A DNA stretch of 64,000 nt from Bacillota bacterium (GTDB lineage Bacteria; Bacillota; Clostridia; Caldicoprobacterales; Xylanivirgaceae), in assembly GCA_023621995.1 (NCBI GenBank), contig JAMOAB010000169.1, positions 45,338 to 109,337 of the forward strand, read 5' to 3'. Within the stretch, counting starts at the first letter, position 1, and every line of letters starts with the position of its first letter. The translations under genes and the position numbers were made by a program. The notes beneath the pieces are model-generated. The model worked only from the letters and a program-made list of their open reading frames with translations, was not told the DNA's origin and did no database searches. Shown in pieces: positions 9,498 through 19,218 of the stretch.

Positions 9498-10454
9498 CTA
9501 CCATAGACTTATTTCAGAAAACTGCCTTGCAAGAAAATTTGACAGTATTAAAAAAGCTAAGTTTACAACTGAGTTAAACATACCTACTGCTGAAGCATAA
9601 CTAAAGTTACCAGATATCAATCCCTGTCTATAGACATAAGTGGAGAGCACATCAGACGTTGAATAGGTTGCTGGAGTTTGCATCAAGAATGCTTTTTCAA
9701 ACCCAACACTAAGTAAGCTTCCTGTTCTAAGAAGAAATGTTATAATTATAGTAGGTGCTATGCAAGGTATCGTTATGTGTATTATACGCTTAAATTTATT
9801 TGCACCATCAATGGCAGCAGCTTCATATAGTTGTTGGTCTATGTTAGACAATGCTGCTATGTATATTATAGCGTTCCAACCCATACTCTGCCATATACCA
9901 GATATAACATAGATACTCCTAAAATATTTAGGATCTAACATAAAGTTTACCTTTTCAAAACCAAGACTTTCAAGGAATACGTTAACTATTCCTGTAGAAG
10001 GAGATAGAAACATATTAATCATGCCTACTACTACTACCGTTGAAATAAAATGGGGCATATAGCTAACTGTTTGCACTACTTTCTTAAAACGTAAATTTCT
10101 CACTTCATTCAATACAAGTGCAAATAAAATGGGTGCAGGAAAACCCCATAACAAGGAATATAGACTTAACAAGAAAGTATTCCTTATCAAGCGCCAAGAA
10201 TTGGGATTTGTCAAAAATGCGCGATAATGTTTTAAGCCAACCCAGGGACTTGCAAAAAAACCTTTAAACGGAGAAAAATCTTTAAATGAAATCAGAATTC
10301 CCCACATAGGAAGATAATGAAATAGAATATAGTATACAAAACATGGTGCAATTAATAATAGCAAATACTTACTATCGTTAAACTTTTTTTTAAATGATTT
10401 TTTCTTCTTTGCAATCGAAGTATCACTCTGGAGAGTGCTAATATTTGTCTCCAT
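9498..10454 (-). CDS. Carbohydrate ABC transporter permease, LplB type
   Basis: A 318-residue permease with about six TM segments; the first follows a lysine-rich N-terminus (KKKKSFKKKF). The EAA motif YEAAAIDGANKFKRIIHITIP is the ATPase docking loop, and the RxxRQxSEISLW-like end is typical of LplB/YtcO proteins. It is the first gene of the importer operon, preceded by a promoter at 10529-10557 and a GGTAGGGA ribosome site. It should heterodimerise with the LplC-type partner to import an oligosaccharide across the cytoplasmic membrane. Confidence 0.9.
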   Translation of the reverse strand: METNISTLQSDTSIAKKKKSFKKKFNDSKYLLLLIAPCFVYYILFHYLPMWGILISFKDFSPFKGFFASPWVGLKHYRAFLTNPNSWRLIRNTFLLSLYSLLWGFPAPILFALVLNEVRNLRFKKVVQTVSYMPHFISTVVVVGMINMFLSPSTGIVNVFLESLGFEKVNFMLDPKYFRSIYVISGIWQSMGWNAIIYIAALSNIDQQLYEAAAIDGANKFKRIIHITIPCIAPTIIITFLLRTGSLLSVGFEKAFLMQTPATYSTSDVLSTYVYRQGLISGNFSYASAVGMFNSVVNLAFLILSNFLARQFSEISLW

Positions 10455-10528
10455 ACTGGCATCCCTACCTTTTTCTTAAGATTATCTCATATGATGCTCT
10501 TATGCCCTGGGCAATCTGTCTAGTCATG

Positions 10529-10557
10529 ACTATACTATTGGAAATGAGATTTTTCAA
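10529..10557 (-). promoter_or_regulatory. Sigma-A-type promoter of the sugar ABC operon
   Basis: TTGAAA (552-557, read on minus) and TATAGT (529-534) are separated by 17 bases. It is 75 bases upstream of the LplB-type start and reads toward it. Confidence 0.65.
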
Positions 10558-10685
10558 TCAGCAATATTTTTGGATTTCTCTAAAAATATAGATTTTTTTA
10601 TTAAAGTTAAAAAAATGAAGATTAGTATAAAAAATCAATGGCATACCTTTATATATAATCTTAAATATATCCTTATTAAAGTAAT

Positions 10686-10730
10686 AGAAAAAGCCCTTCT
10701 ATAATGGATATATCCATTATAGAAGGGGGC
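10686..10730 (-). terminator. Terminator of the AraC-type sensor gene
   Basis: A 17-bp perfect palindromic stem (694-710 with 711-727, extended by GC pairs) followed on the minus strand by CTTTTTCT. It lies directly past the AraC-type stop at 10738 and isolates that gene from the importer operon. Confidence 0.85.
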
Positions 10731-10737
10731 TCCTATT

Positions 10738-12984
10738 TTATTTTTGTACCAATTTGCTTTGTCGATATTCGGTAGGAGTCTGTCCTGTAAACTTCTTAAA
10801 TAATCTAGTAAATGTATTGGCATTTGAAATTCCTACTGCTTCAGCCACATCTTGAACCTTTATAGTAGAATCAGTCAAGAGTTTTAATGCCTTTTGTATT
10901 CTAAAATTATTAAGGTAATCATTTAAATTCTCTCCCGTCTTATCTTTAAAATAAGATGACAAATATGATTTTGATATGCCTAAATTGTCTGCCAAGAGAT
11001 CAAGATAGATATCATTCATGTAGTTGTCTTCTATATATTGCTTTACATAATCAACTATATAATCTTCTTCTTTTGCATGTGTCTCTATATATGTTACTAT
11101 AGACGAAACAAAATCTACACATACGTCTGTATATTGTTCTAATGTGAGGCAGTTATCTAGTTGAGAGTATATGGACTCAATATCAAATTCATCAGGTATA
11201 TCATAATATAATTCAATTAACACCTTTATGGCGTGATTAATAATCTCAATGCTAAGTAGATTCATATAAAATTGATTAATTTCTTTCTTAAAGTTATACT
11301 CTAATAAATTCTTAACCATACAAATGGCTTCATCTTTCCGTGCATTGTATAATAGCTTTGTAAATCTCTCCACCTGCTCTAAAGGAAAATAAAACTTATT
11401 ACTTACCATTGTAATTTCATCTTCACAAAGTAACTGGGTTTCACTTTTTAATTGTCTATATTTAGATAATTCTATAGTTCTGTAATACGCATCACTGAGC
11501 TTTGAAATATCCTTATAAACATTACTAATTACCACAGTGAGAAAGAGATATTCATCCTCTGATTTAAGTTTGTCCAATATATCTTCAGATTTTTGCCTTA
11601 TGTTTTGACTTTTCGTATCTACATTCACAATCGATATAATCTGATCTTTTTCAGTATGGAAAGTAATAGATCCATCAAAGCTATTTTCTATATATAACTC
11701 AATCAGCTCTTTTAAATAAAATGTCCCTACACATGATTGACTAGAAACTTCTTGGAAATACCTATCCCTATAGTGGACTTTGAAATATATGATAGCATAG
11801 TCGCTTCTTACCACAGCTTCATCTATAATTTGATTTATATCGCTATATATATTCTTTATCTTTGATTGATATAGGAAGTTTTTCAGCATAGAATCTCTTT
11901 CGTTTATTTTTTCTGCATAGTAGATATTTTCTGACACCATCTTTTGTACATGGTTTTGAATGTCGTATAGGTTTACTCCAGCATTTTTTATATTATCATT
12001 TTCTCCCTGATCTATGAGAGCTGCAATTTGTTTTACAGGATTATTAAACTTTATGACCATATAGATAGATATAATAAGACTTATAATTATAGATATTATA
12101 ATAAATAATACAAAGATAAGATTTGTTTTTCTCAGTTCTCTTTTTATTTCATCGTTTGGAATCAATTTGTAATATTTTATTCCCTTTTTATTCGACTTAA
12201 GAGAAAATAGATAACCTTGATCGACCTTTTTAAAGCTACTATTTAAATCTTCAGATAAGCCCGAAAAGTCGGCGCTAGAGGCATTTGTGTAAAGTAATGT
12301 ATTATCATAATCCACAATATAGAAATCTTTCATAAAACTACTGTCTATGTCATTTGCAAGGGATACTATATCTATCAGAGCGACTATAATGCCACCGTTG
12401 TTTGCTCCCTTGAATACAATGGGCATCAAATAATATGACCTTGCCTTTCCTGGACTAGCATAGTATATAAAATCCATTGCTGGATATAATCTATAATTAA
12501 AATTCTTTTTACCCTCCCACAACCAAAAATCTTCAGTATACATAGTATTATAGTAGAATGTATTAAAAAAACTATCTTTATTATATGTAGCGTGGGGTGT
12601 TATTATAAAATCTGTCTTCTGTGTGAACAAATAAAATGTAGAAACATATGGAAAATCATTGCTGTAGTTATTAAGTATCTTATAGACAGTATATACATCG
12701 TAGTTAGAAATGGTCTTTTTATTCAATATGGATTGAATATCCTTTTCTAAATATAGTCGTATAGCCGTCTTCTGAAGCAGATCAAAATATTGGTCAAAAC
12801 TCTTAAACACATTATTAAATCGCTCATTTGTATTGTTTATAATCTGTTTTTCTATATTATTTATATAGAATTTATATGAAAATATATTAAATGAAGATAA
12901 GACAAGTATAATTACTATAAAACTACATATTAGATTGGTAAATAGCGACCTAGAAAACATAAGATTAGTTATGCCCATTTCCAT
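10738..12984 (-). CDS. Membrane-anchored AraC-family sensor-regulator (YesN/two-TM type)
   Basis: A 748-residue one-protein sensor. TM1 is at about residues 13-33, an extracellular sensing region of about 255 residues follows, TM2 is at about 290-312 (LIFVLFIIISIIISL), then a cytoplasmic linker, and two helix-turn-helices fill about 640-745 (LADNLGISKSYLSSYFK and VAEAVGISNANTFTRLFKK, then GQTPTEYR). Proteins of this layout sense extracellular sugars and activate neighbouring importer and hydrolase genes. Its position immediately upstream of the LplB-LplC-LplA operon supports that role. It has its own promoter and terminator, so it is a separate transcription unit. The ligand is unknown. Confidence 0.88.
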   Translation of the reverse strand: MEMGITNLMFSRSLFTNLICSFIVIILVLSSFNIFSYKFYINNIEKQIINNTNERFNNVFKSFDQYFDLLQKTAIRLYLEKDIQSILNKKTISNYDVYTVYKILNNYSNDFPYVSTFYLFTQKTDFIITPHATYNKDSFFNTFYYNTMYTEDFWLWEGKKNFNYRLYPAMDFIYYASPGKARSYYLMPIVFKGANNGGIIVALIDIVSLANDIDSSFMKDFYIVDYDNTLLYTNASSADFSGLSEDLNSSFKKVDQGYLFSLKSNKKGIKYYKLIPNDEIKRELRKTNLIFVLFIIISIIISLIISIYMVIKFNNPVKQIAALIDQGENDNIKNAGVNLYDIQNHVQKMVSENIYYAEKINERDSMLKNFLYQSKIKNIYSDINQIIDEAVVRSDYAIIYFKVHYRDRYFQEVSSQSCVGTFYLKELIELYIENSFDGSITFHTEKDQIISIVNVDTKSQNIRQKSEDILDKLKSEDEYLFLTVVISNVYKDISKLSDAYYRTIELSKYRQLKSETQLLCEDEITMVSNKFYFPLEQVERFTKLLYNARKDEAICMVKNLLEYNFKKEINQFYMNLLSIEIINHAIKVLIELYYDIPDEFDIESIYSQLDNCLTLEQYTDVCVDFVSSIVTYIETHAKEEDYIVDYVKQYIEDNYMNDIYLDLLADNLGISKSYLSSYFKDKTGENLNDYLNNFRIQKALKLLTDSTIKVQDVAEAVGISNANTFTRLFKKFTGQTPTEYRQSKLVQK

Positions 12985-13046
12985 TCCACATCGCCCCTAA
13001 ACTATTTTTTAACATAAATAATATTTTATACGTACTAGAGCTGAAC

Positions 13047-13058
13047 TCCAATATTGGA
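13047..13058. promoter_or_regulatory. 12-bp palindrome in the AraC-type gene leader
   Basis: TCCAATATTGGA is a perfect palindrome lying just downstream of the expected transcription start of the promoter at 13073-13102. That is an operator-like position. No known consensus is matched with certainty. Confidence 0.35.
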
Positions 13059-13072
13059 ATTTAACCTTATCT

Positions 13073-13102
13073 ATTATAGCACAATTTTTTTTAGTATAGC
13101 AA
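13073..13102 (-). promoter_or_regulatory. Promoter of the AraC-type sensor gene
   Basis: TTGCTA (13097-13102) and TATAAT (13073-13078), read on minus, with an 18-base spacer. It stands 89 bases before the ATG. Confidence 0.55.
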
Positions 13103-13111
13103 TCCATATGC

Positions 13112-13825
13112 CTATATCTTTCCAACTGACGCTATATATATATGACAAACTTCTCCATACCATCAATGTCTAATATTTGATTTATATGATCATCAAAATA
13201 TAATCCTATGCCACAAACTCCTGCATCTACCATTTGGGCAGAAAGGTATAAATTTTGACAAATATGGTCTGCATCAAGATGCAAATACCTATAACCCCTC
13301 TCACTGTATCTCCAATATAAAAGTAGCTGTTCCCATAGCTACAAATCCCTGCCCTAAACATGCTGCTACAATCTCTTGAGACACACTATCTTCTAGCCTT
13401 ATATCTATAATAGAATGTTCCAATGCTATGTATCTATATAGACCTTTTTCTAGACTATCCACGTTGTTTATTAGGATATATGTGTCAATTGCATGTCTCG
13501 CACCTGCTGAAGGTACATTTTTAGATGTTGCCTTATTTCCTCGAGTCACATTTCTAACTCCTTGGGTGCACCAAAGAAGAAGAGAATGTTCATCCAATGT
13601 CATTGATTTATCTAAATATCTTCTTACGCTTCTCCTATCTTGTATTGCATCTATGAGAGATATATTAATATAACCACCTTGGTTGATCTTAGGAAGCTTT
13701 ATTTGGGTCTTAACTAGATCATAATCTCATTCAAGTGGAGGCTGGGGTACTCCCTTGCCCTGATCGGATTCTTCCAGGTATTCATATTTTGTAAACTTCA
13801 TAAATTCCCTACCTATATCATTCAT
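13112..13825 (-). pseudogene. SagB-type nitroreductase-like dehydrogenase, decayed
   Basis: The start (ATG 13825, AAGGAG site) and reading MNDIGREFMKFTKYEYL...KGVPQPPLE match the SagB/ThcOx flavin dehydrogenase family, but TGA follows PPLE at 13727-13729. In-frame homology resumes (DRRSVRRYL, LLLWCTQGVRNVTRG, VPSAGARHAIDTYIL), then breaks near 13302: ATFI is followed out of frame by WRYSERGYRYLHLDADH, with about ten family residues missing. A third break near 13133-13143 is an extra TA in a TA run, after which SVGKI completes the gene. Intact relatives reduce flavin-linked substrates. It sits 4 bases after addA. Three independent lesions make it a pseudogene rather than a sequencing slip. Confidence 0.85.
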
Positions 13826-13829
13826 AGAT

Positions 13830-16226
13830 CTAATTCTCCTTTCCCCTTTTAATTGGATCCATATCATCTAGCCAAATAGTCTCTATCCATTTTTCTGCCT
13901 CTTCATTACTGTTTATTGCATACAAGAGCATATTATAGAATGAATTTAGCATATTACTATCTTTCTTGTCTTCTTTGCCTACTAATACCACATAATCTTT
14001 AGCCCTAGTCATAGCCACATACAAAAGTCTTATACCTTCTTCTATCTCTTCTAAAGATTGATCTTCGGCATAACATGTAAATGTATCTTTCTCCCCCTGC
14101 CCATTATACCCCCTAAATAGTAAATTATCATTATCAAATGTAACTCCCATATTTGATATCTCCCTATTGCTCATGTATAGAAGATCTTTTTCTATACCTG
14201 GTATTATCACTCCGCCAAATTCTAATCCCTTTGCCTGATGAATGGTCATTATTCTAATAGCTTGACTATCTTGAGCATCTAATATTCCCTCTTCTTCCCT
14301 TGAGTGTTCCTCCAACATTCTAAAATATTCTATGAATTCATTCCCATAAAAAAGCATCTTGTCATCAAGTTCTTCTGCCATATTCAATAGTTTCTCTACA
14401 TTTCTTATCTTTTGTATACCTTGCCTATGACATATCAATCTCTCTATTAGCTCACATTTCTGTACTATATAGGTAAGGGCATCAACTACATTAAGATTTG
14501 AACAATCCTTTGAAAGTTTCTCTATGGCAAAATAGGCATAAGATAATCTATCCCTATCATATCCTGGCCTCATAGATTTTATTGTATATGCTATAGAATC
14601 CCAAAAACTTGGGAGGTTCCTCTCTACTTGATTTTTACGAATAAGTAAGAGTACGTCATCAGATATATTAAAAATATCGCTCTTTAAGACTTCTATCAGC
14701 TTCAAATAACTATCATCTAATAAATAATAACCATCTAGTATCAACTCATATATATTGATTATATCCTTGACTTCCTTTGCATCGAATAGATTGCTTCCTC
14801 CCACTATTATATAGGGAATATTATACTCTATTAGCTTTTCTTCTATTTCATAGTTTAAAGATCTACTCCTCACCAATATACATATATCGCTGTATCCAAG
14901 TCCTAAACTTGTGAGCATAGAAATAGAACGAACAACGGCCTCACCCATAGTTCCTTCATCTATAGGCTGTACCTTTGATATATTTTCCCTAAGCTCAAAG
15001 AGCTTGTCTCTTAATATTCTTATATCTTTTCTTTCTTTGCTCTTTATGTATCTTTTTACTTGATCTATAGAGTTTTTAGTTTCTGACGCAGATCTATTAG
15101 GACTATATTTGATTAGTTTTATCCGCTTTTCTTTACCGTCTTCGTCTTCTTTGAAGGGTAGCATATCTTCATAGGAGTCTATAAGTGGAAAAAATATGTT
15201 GTTTATCCCATAAATAATCTCCCTTTTACTCCTAAAGGAAGTCTTAAGGCTCCTTATACATTGGCTACCAAGATCGTCTTGCACCTCTTGAAAAATCCTA
15301 TAGTCGGTGCCTCTAAATCCATATATAGATTGCTTAAAGTCTCCAACTACAAATAGTGTACCTTGGGGTATATCTCCAGTATCGTCCTCTACTAGTGAAT
15401 ATATTATATCCTTTTGAATCTGATTAGTGTCTTGGAACTCGTCTATCATAAAATAAGTATACCGATCCTTATATATACGATTTATTTTATCTATACAAAG
15501 CACTTCATAACATAATGTCTGAAGATCATCATAATCAAGCATATCTTTTTCCATCTTATATTCAAAATAAGCACTATCTATGTATGAAATGAGTTTCATA
15601 ACGAGACCAGACAGAGTATCCTTACACTCATTTTCTCCAAGCTCCCTTAAGTTCCAACCTCTACTTAAAATAGAGGTTCTAATCCTTAGGATGTCAGACT
15701 TTAACATATCAGTTGTGTATTCTTTACCCATCTGTGTAGACATAAACTGTATAAAATCTTGAAATTCATTATCCCTTGAAATGCTAGATATAATAGTTTC
15801 CCATATGTTGTCAAGTATCAACTGGGACTCTAGTTCATCTATTATAGTAAAATTATAGTCTATGCCTATAAAAGCAGCATTTTCCCTCAATATATTGGTA
15901 CAGAAACTATGTATAGTGGAAATATTTGCTCTATTTAGCCTGTCTAAATTGTTCTGCCATAGATGACGGTTTGCTCTGTCCCTTCTTATCATATCTAAGA
16001 TTGCGACCATGACCCTCTCTTTCATCTCAAGGGCGGCCTTTTCAGTAAAGGTAAGAGCTACTATGCTATCAATATCTACTCCCGACTCTAACAGTTTTAG
16101 ATATCGGTATGTGAGGACTCTCGTCTTACCTGAGCCGGCGCCGGCCGACAAGGCTATATTTTTATCTATATCTACTGCCTCCCTTTGTTCTTCCGTCAGA
16201 CTAAAGGCCTCTAAAAGCTTCCCCAT
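13830..16226 (-). CDS. addA: AddA-like UvrD-family helicase lacking the C-terminal nuclease domain
   Basis: A 798-residue superfamily-1A helicase. Walker A is SAGAGSGKTRVLTYRYL, about 25 residues from the start; the motif II region reads YFMIDEFQDTNQIQ, motif III VGDFKQSIYGFRG, motif V MTIHQAKGLEF and motif VI RLLYVAMTRAKD. The ATG at 16226 was chosen because AAGGAGG precedes it; the in-frame ATG at 16247 has none. Full-length AddA is about 1200 residues and carries a RecB-type nuclease at its end; this protein stops about 70 residues after motif VI, so that domain is absent. It overlaps the AddB-like gene by 26 bases. It probably resects double-strand ends with AddB supplying the only nuclease. 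Confidence 0.8.
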   Translation of the reverse strand: MGKLLEAFSLTEEQREAVDIDKNIALSAGAGSGKTRVLTYRYLKLLESGVDIDSIVALTFTEKAALEMKERVMVAILDMIRRDRANRHLWQNNLDRLNRANISTIHSFCTNILRENAAFIGIDYNFTIIDELESQLILDNIWETIISSISRDNEFQDFIQFMSTQMGKEYTTDMLKSDILRIRTSILSRGWNLRELGENECKDTLSGLVMKLISYIDSAYFEYKMEKDMLDYDDLQTLCYEVLCIDKINRIYKDRYTYFMIDEFQDTNQIQKDIIYSLVEDDTGDIPQGTLFVVGDFKQSIYGFRGTDYRIFQEVQDDLGSQCIRSLKTSFRSKREIIYGINNIFFPLIDSYEDMLPFKEDEDGKEKRIKLIKYSPNRSASETKNSIDQVKRYIKSKERKDIRILRDKLFELRENISKVQPIDEGTMGEAVVRSISMLTSLGLGYSDICILVRSRSLNYEIEEKLIEYNIPYIIVGGSNLFDAKEVKDIINIYELILDGYYLLDDSYLKLIEVLKSDIFNISDDVLLLIRKNQVERNLPSFWDSIAYTIKSMRPGYDRDRLSYAYFAIEKLSKDCSNLNVVDALTYIVQKCELIERLICHRQGIQKIRNVEKLLNMAEELDDKMLFYGNEFIEYFRMLEEHSREEEGILDAQDSQAIRIMTIHQAKGLEFGGVIIPGIEKDLLYMSNREISNMGVTFDNDNLLFRGYNGQGEKDTFTCYAEDQSLEEIEEGIRLLYVAMTRAKDYVVLVGKEDKKDSNMLNSFYNMLLYAINSNEEAEKWIETIWLDDMDPIKRGKEN

Positions 16227-19164
16227 AGCATATATGTCCTCCTTCATCTAATATGTGTATAATTTTATCCCTACTATATCTACAGATATCCTTATATTCA
16301 CAACTATATCTGGCAAATCGTTCAGTGTATACAGGGCAATTCGGTGCATAGGGGAATTTCCCTGCCCTAATCATATCTACGGCATCTATGGTAATCTCTC
16401 TTATATATTGCAAAAAGGCTTCAAAAACTTCACTATCCATTGCGTAATGTTTTCTCCCAAGTCCAAGTGCTTTTTTATATTCCTCCCTATATATACCATC
16501 ATATTTTATTCCTTTTCCATCATCTTCACTATTTTCTTCTATGCCATAATATAAAAGTGCCATACAATCAACAGCATTAAAACCCATTTTCCTAAATTCT
16601 TCCTCTATGAGAAAGTAGTATATTCCCAACTGGCAGACATTATTTCTTAGAATATGGTCTAGTCCCTTTGACTTTCCTTTTTTATAGTCGTATATTACAA
16701 ATCTACCTGTGGCTGTCCACTTTCCTTCTTCCTTTTCAAATTCCATATCCACCCTATCCACTTTACATCTCATTTTGATATTAAATATGTGGGAATTTTC
16801 TATTCCCCTCTCAAGCATTATAGGCCTTAAAATTCGTCCCGTCTTACCTTCATATTCTTTAAGTCGTTTTAAGTCTTTAGATATGAATACACCAATTGCC
16901 TCATATAGTGGGTTGAAAAAATCATTTTTTAACACATCTAACTCTTCGCGGGGCAGATCAAGTTCCCTTATCTCGGTATCTAATATTTCAGCATATATGG
17001 TCTGTAATCTCTTCCTATCTAGGAAATCGAAATTGTCCAGCCCCTTATAATATTCCCTTAGTACAGCGTGATAGAAGCTCCCTGCATCCATATTGTCATA
17101 CTCTTTAGGACTCTGCTCAAATACACTACCTCCCATAAGTCTACCCATAAAGAAAGCATATGGACAAAAATAGAACCTATCTATATCTGACGCTCCTAAA
17201 TAAAAATCATTTCCTAGTGGAAGATTCTCGGTACCCACTATACCCTCATAGTTATTAAAATATTTGCTACACTGTCTATGATAATGTATATATCCATCAC
17301 ATAGCAAATTCTCTATATCCTCCCTGTCTTGTATATTATACTTAACTAGAGAATCTATGGATGTTTTCAAATCTTGTCCCTTCCATATCTCTTCACATTT
17401 GTCTTTTAATAGCATTAGCTTCTGTTCTCTACTGGTGACTATTTTATCAGGAGATACATTAAAACGCTCCTCCACAGTCATAATATCTTGTGTTATCCCA
17501 GTAGCAAGCTTAATCTCTTCTATAAAGGAAGACGGTATGAGCGCATTATCGCCCCTTTCTGTCTCCCTATACGAGAGGGTTATACTTTTCTTTGCCGTTA
17601 CTAGAGCAAGGCATAGGCGTATCTTTTCTCTTTTAAATTCCCAGTCTTGGTTTTTATAATTTATTCCCATATCCATTAATTGATCTCGTTCTTGTATATT
17701 AAATATTCCAACTCTGCTAGGTATGTTTGGCATAATTCCATCATTCATACCAAGTATATATATATGATTATAGAGCTGGCCCCTTGCATAGTCAGTACCT
17801 AATATTCTGACCCCTGCATCATCTCCACTTTCAACCTCGATTGTAGTAGATATAGCCCATCCTGTAAGATAGTTTAAAAACTCTTCCTTTGATATATTAG
17901 TATAAATAAGATCGCTGTCCTCTAAACTAGATCGTAACGTATTAAATACATCATGTGTTTTGTCCCATGCCTCTCTATCCATAACATTATCTTGCCTCTG
18001 TAATAAATAATTCTCTACAATACCTAACCATTCAATCCAGTACCTCATATTAACTTCCATACCCTCTATCAATCCCAGGAGTTCTCTAAACATAGCCGTT
18101 GAACTCACTGGATATCCATAGCCATATTTTATAGGGATTTGAAACTCTTTAAATATCGATTGTATAACACGACCATACTCATCCCTATCGTCCATATACA
18201 CTGCTATATTACAAGGCTTTTCTCCATTAATAAGCTTATCCTTTATATCCCTTGCAGTCTCCCTCAATTCACTATCCACGCATGGATATCTTTTGATAGT
18301 AAGTATCTCATGATCTATGTCTGTTACCCTACCTGTATATAGATTGTGTACCAAACTATATATGGTACTCTTTTGCCGTAGGTCTTCGCTCATTTTACTA
18401 TCTATACAAAAGCCCATATCCATTAACGAATTGACTAATTCTTCATCTACAAATTGCTGTAGAGTTTTATTCATATAGGGTACATTGATATATATGTCAA
18501 TATCATTTCTATGTGCAATACGTCCTATTATCTTCATATCAATAGGATCTATATGTATAAATCCATCTATTATTATGGTATGTATGTCATCTAGATATGA
18601 CGAATCAAAAACTTTGTCATATGCAACCAAGGGTATATCGTCTATTACATAGTTACCCCTTTCCTTTAAATAGTTTTCATAATATGAGTATATAGTATGG
18701 ATATCCTTTAATTTAGATTTTAATATGGAATCGTCTAGATTGTCTATGAGGGTTATGAGATCATCTGGAGCTACATTTTGACGCTTACATGTCCTTATAA
18801 ATTCATGTATATCATCCACAAACCCCTTTTTGTGTGCTATTTTTTGGAACAAGGATAATCTAGTACTTAAGTCCCTACATATCTTATCTAAGACTATTCT
18901 TGCCACAGCCGAATGCAAAATACTATTCTCTAAAATAAACTCGCAAGCTATATCCTTCTCTAATTCGTCCATCGTTATTACTTTCCAATCGGTAATACCC
19001 CTACCCTTATTGAATAAGCTGAGACGTACATCCCATATAGCCTCCCGTGAAGGTAGAATATATAGGGATGTCTTTCCTTGTCTTCGAAGATCTACACACA
19101 TATCTACAAGTTCTACTCGCCTTTTAAAAAATGTAGGCTCTATATATATGATCTTTCTAGCCAC
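16201..19164 (-). CDS. addB: AddB-like helicase-nuclease with PD-(D/E)XK domain
   Basis: A 987-residue protein starting at GTG 19164 (GGTGGGG site). The N-terminal half is a degenerate SF1 helicase without a canonical Walker A. The C-terminal part has the RecB nuclease signature: GSFYHAVLREYY, CKVDRVD, then FVIYDYKKGKSK and QLGIYYF. Cysteines in FYFCPYAFF and near the end (CPVYTER..., SCEYKDIC) resemble the AddB iron-sulfur staple, though the spacing is C-x11-C-x5-C rather than the usual CxxC-x5-C. Known AddAB unwinds and resects broken DNA for RecA loading. It is the first gene of the pair and overlaps addA. Confidence 0.8.
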   Translation of the reverse strand: MARKIIYIEPTFFKRRVELVDMCVDLRRQGKTSLYILPSREAIWDVRLSLFNKGRGITDWKVITMDELEKDIACEFILENSILHSAVARIVLDKICRDLSTRLSLFQKIAHKKGFVDDIHEFIRTCKRQNVAPDDLITLIDNLDDSILKSKLKDIHTIYSYYENYLKERGNYVIDDIPLVAYDKVFDSSYLDDIHTIIIDGFIHIDPIDMKIIGRIAHRNDIDIYINVPYMNKTLQQFVDEELVNSLMDMGFCIDSKMSEDLRQKSTIYSLVHNLYTGRVTDIDHEILTIKRYPCVDSELRETARDIKDKLINGEKPCNIAVYMDDRDEYGRVIQSIFKEFQIPIKYGYGYPVSSTAMFRELLGLIEGMEVNMRYWIEWLGIVENYLLQRQDNVMDREAWDKTHDVFNTLRSSLEDSDLIYTNISKEEFLNYLTGWAISTTIEVESGDDAGVRILGTDYARGQLYNHIYILGMNDGIMPNIPSRVGIFNIQERDQLMDMGINYKNQDWEFKREKIRLCLALVTAKKSITLSYRETERGDNALIPSSFIEEIKLATGITQDIMTVEERFNVSPDKIVTSREQKLMLLKDKCEEIWKGQDLKTSIDSLVKYNIQDREDIENLLCDGYIHYHRQCSKYFNNYEGIVGTENLPLGNDFYLGASDIDRFYFCPYAFFMGRLMGGSVFEQSPKEYDNMDAGSFYHAVLREYYKGLDNFDFLDRKRLQTIYAEILDTEIRELDLPREELDVLKNDFFNPLYEAIGVFISKDLKRLKEYEGKTGRILRPIMLERGIENSHIFNIKMRCKVDRVDMEFEKEEGKWTATGRFVIYDYKKGKSKGLDHILRNNVCQLGIYYFLIEEEFRKMGFNAVDCMALLYYGIEENSEDDGKGIKYDGIYREEYKKALGLGRKHYAMDSEVFEAFLQYIREITIDAVDMIRAGKFPYAPNCPVYTERFARYSCEYKDICRYSRDKIIHILDEGGHICYGEAFRGL

Positions 19165-19218
19165 ATAAACCCCACCTTCTTCTTATCCATGACTTGATTC
19201 TTATTGTATACCCCTTTG

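Noticed and set aside
13727..13729. TGA in the SagB-like gene as a selenocysteine or readthrough codon
   Set aside because: The position is not a catalytic Cys site, and two further frame-breaking lesions follow, so decay is the simpler reading.
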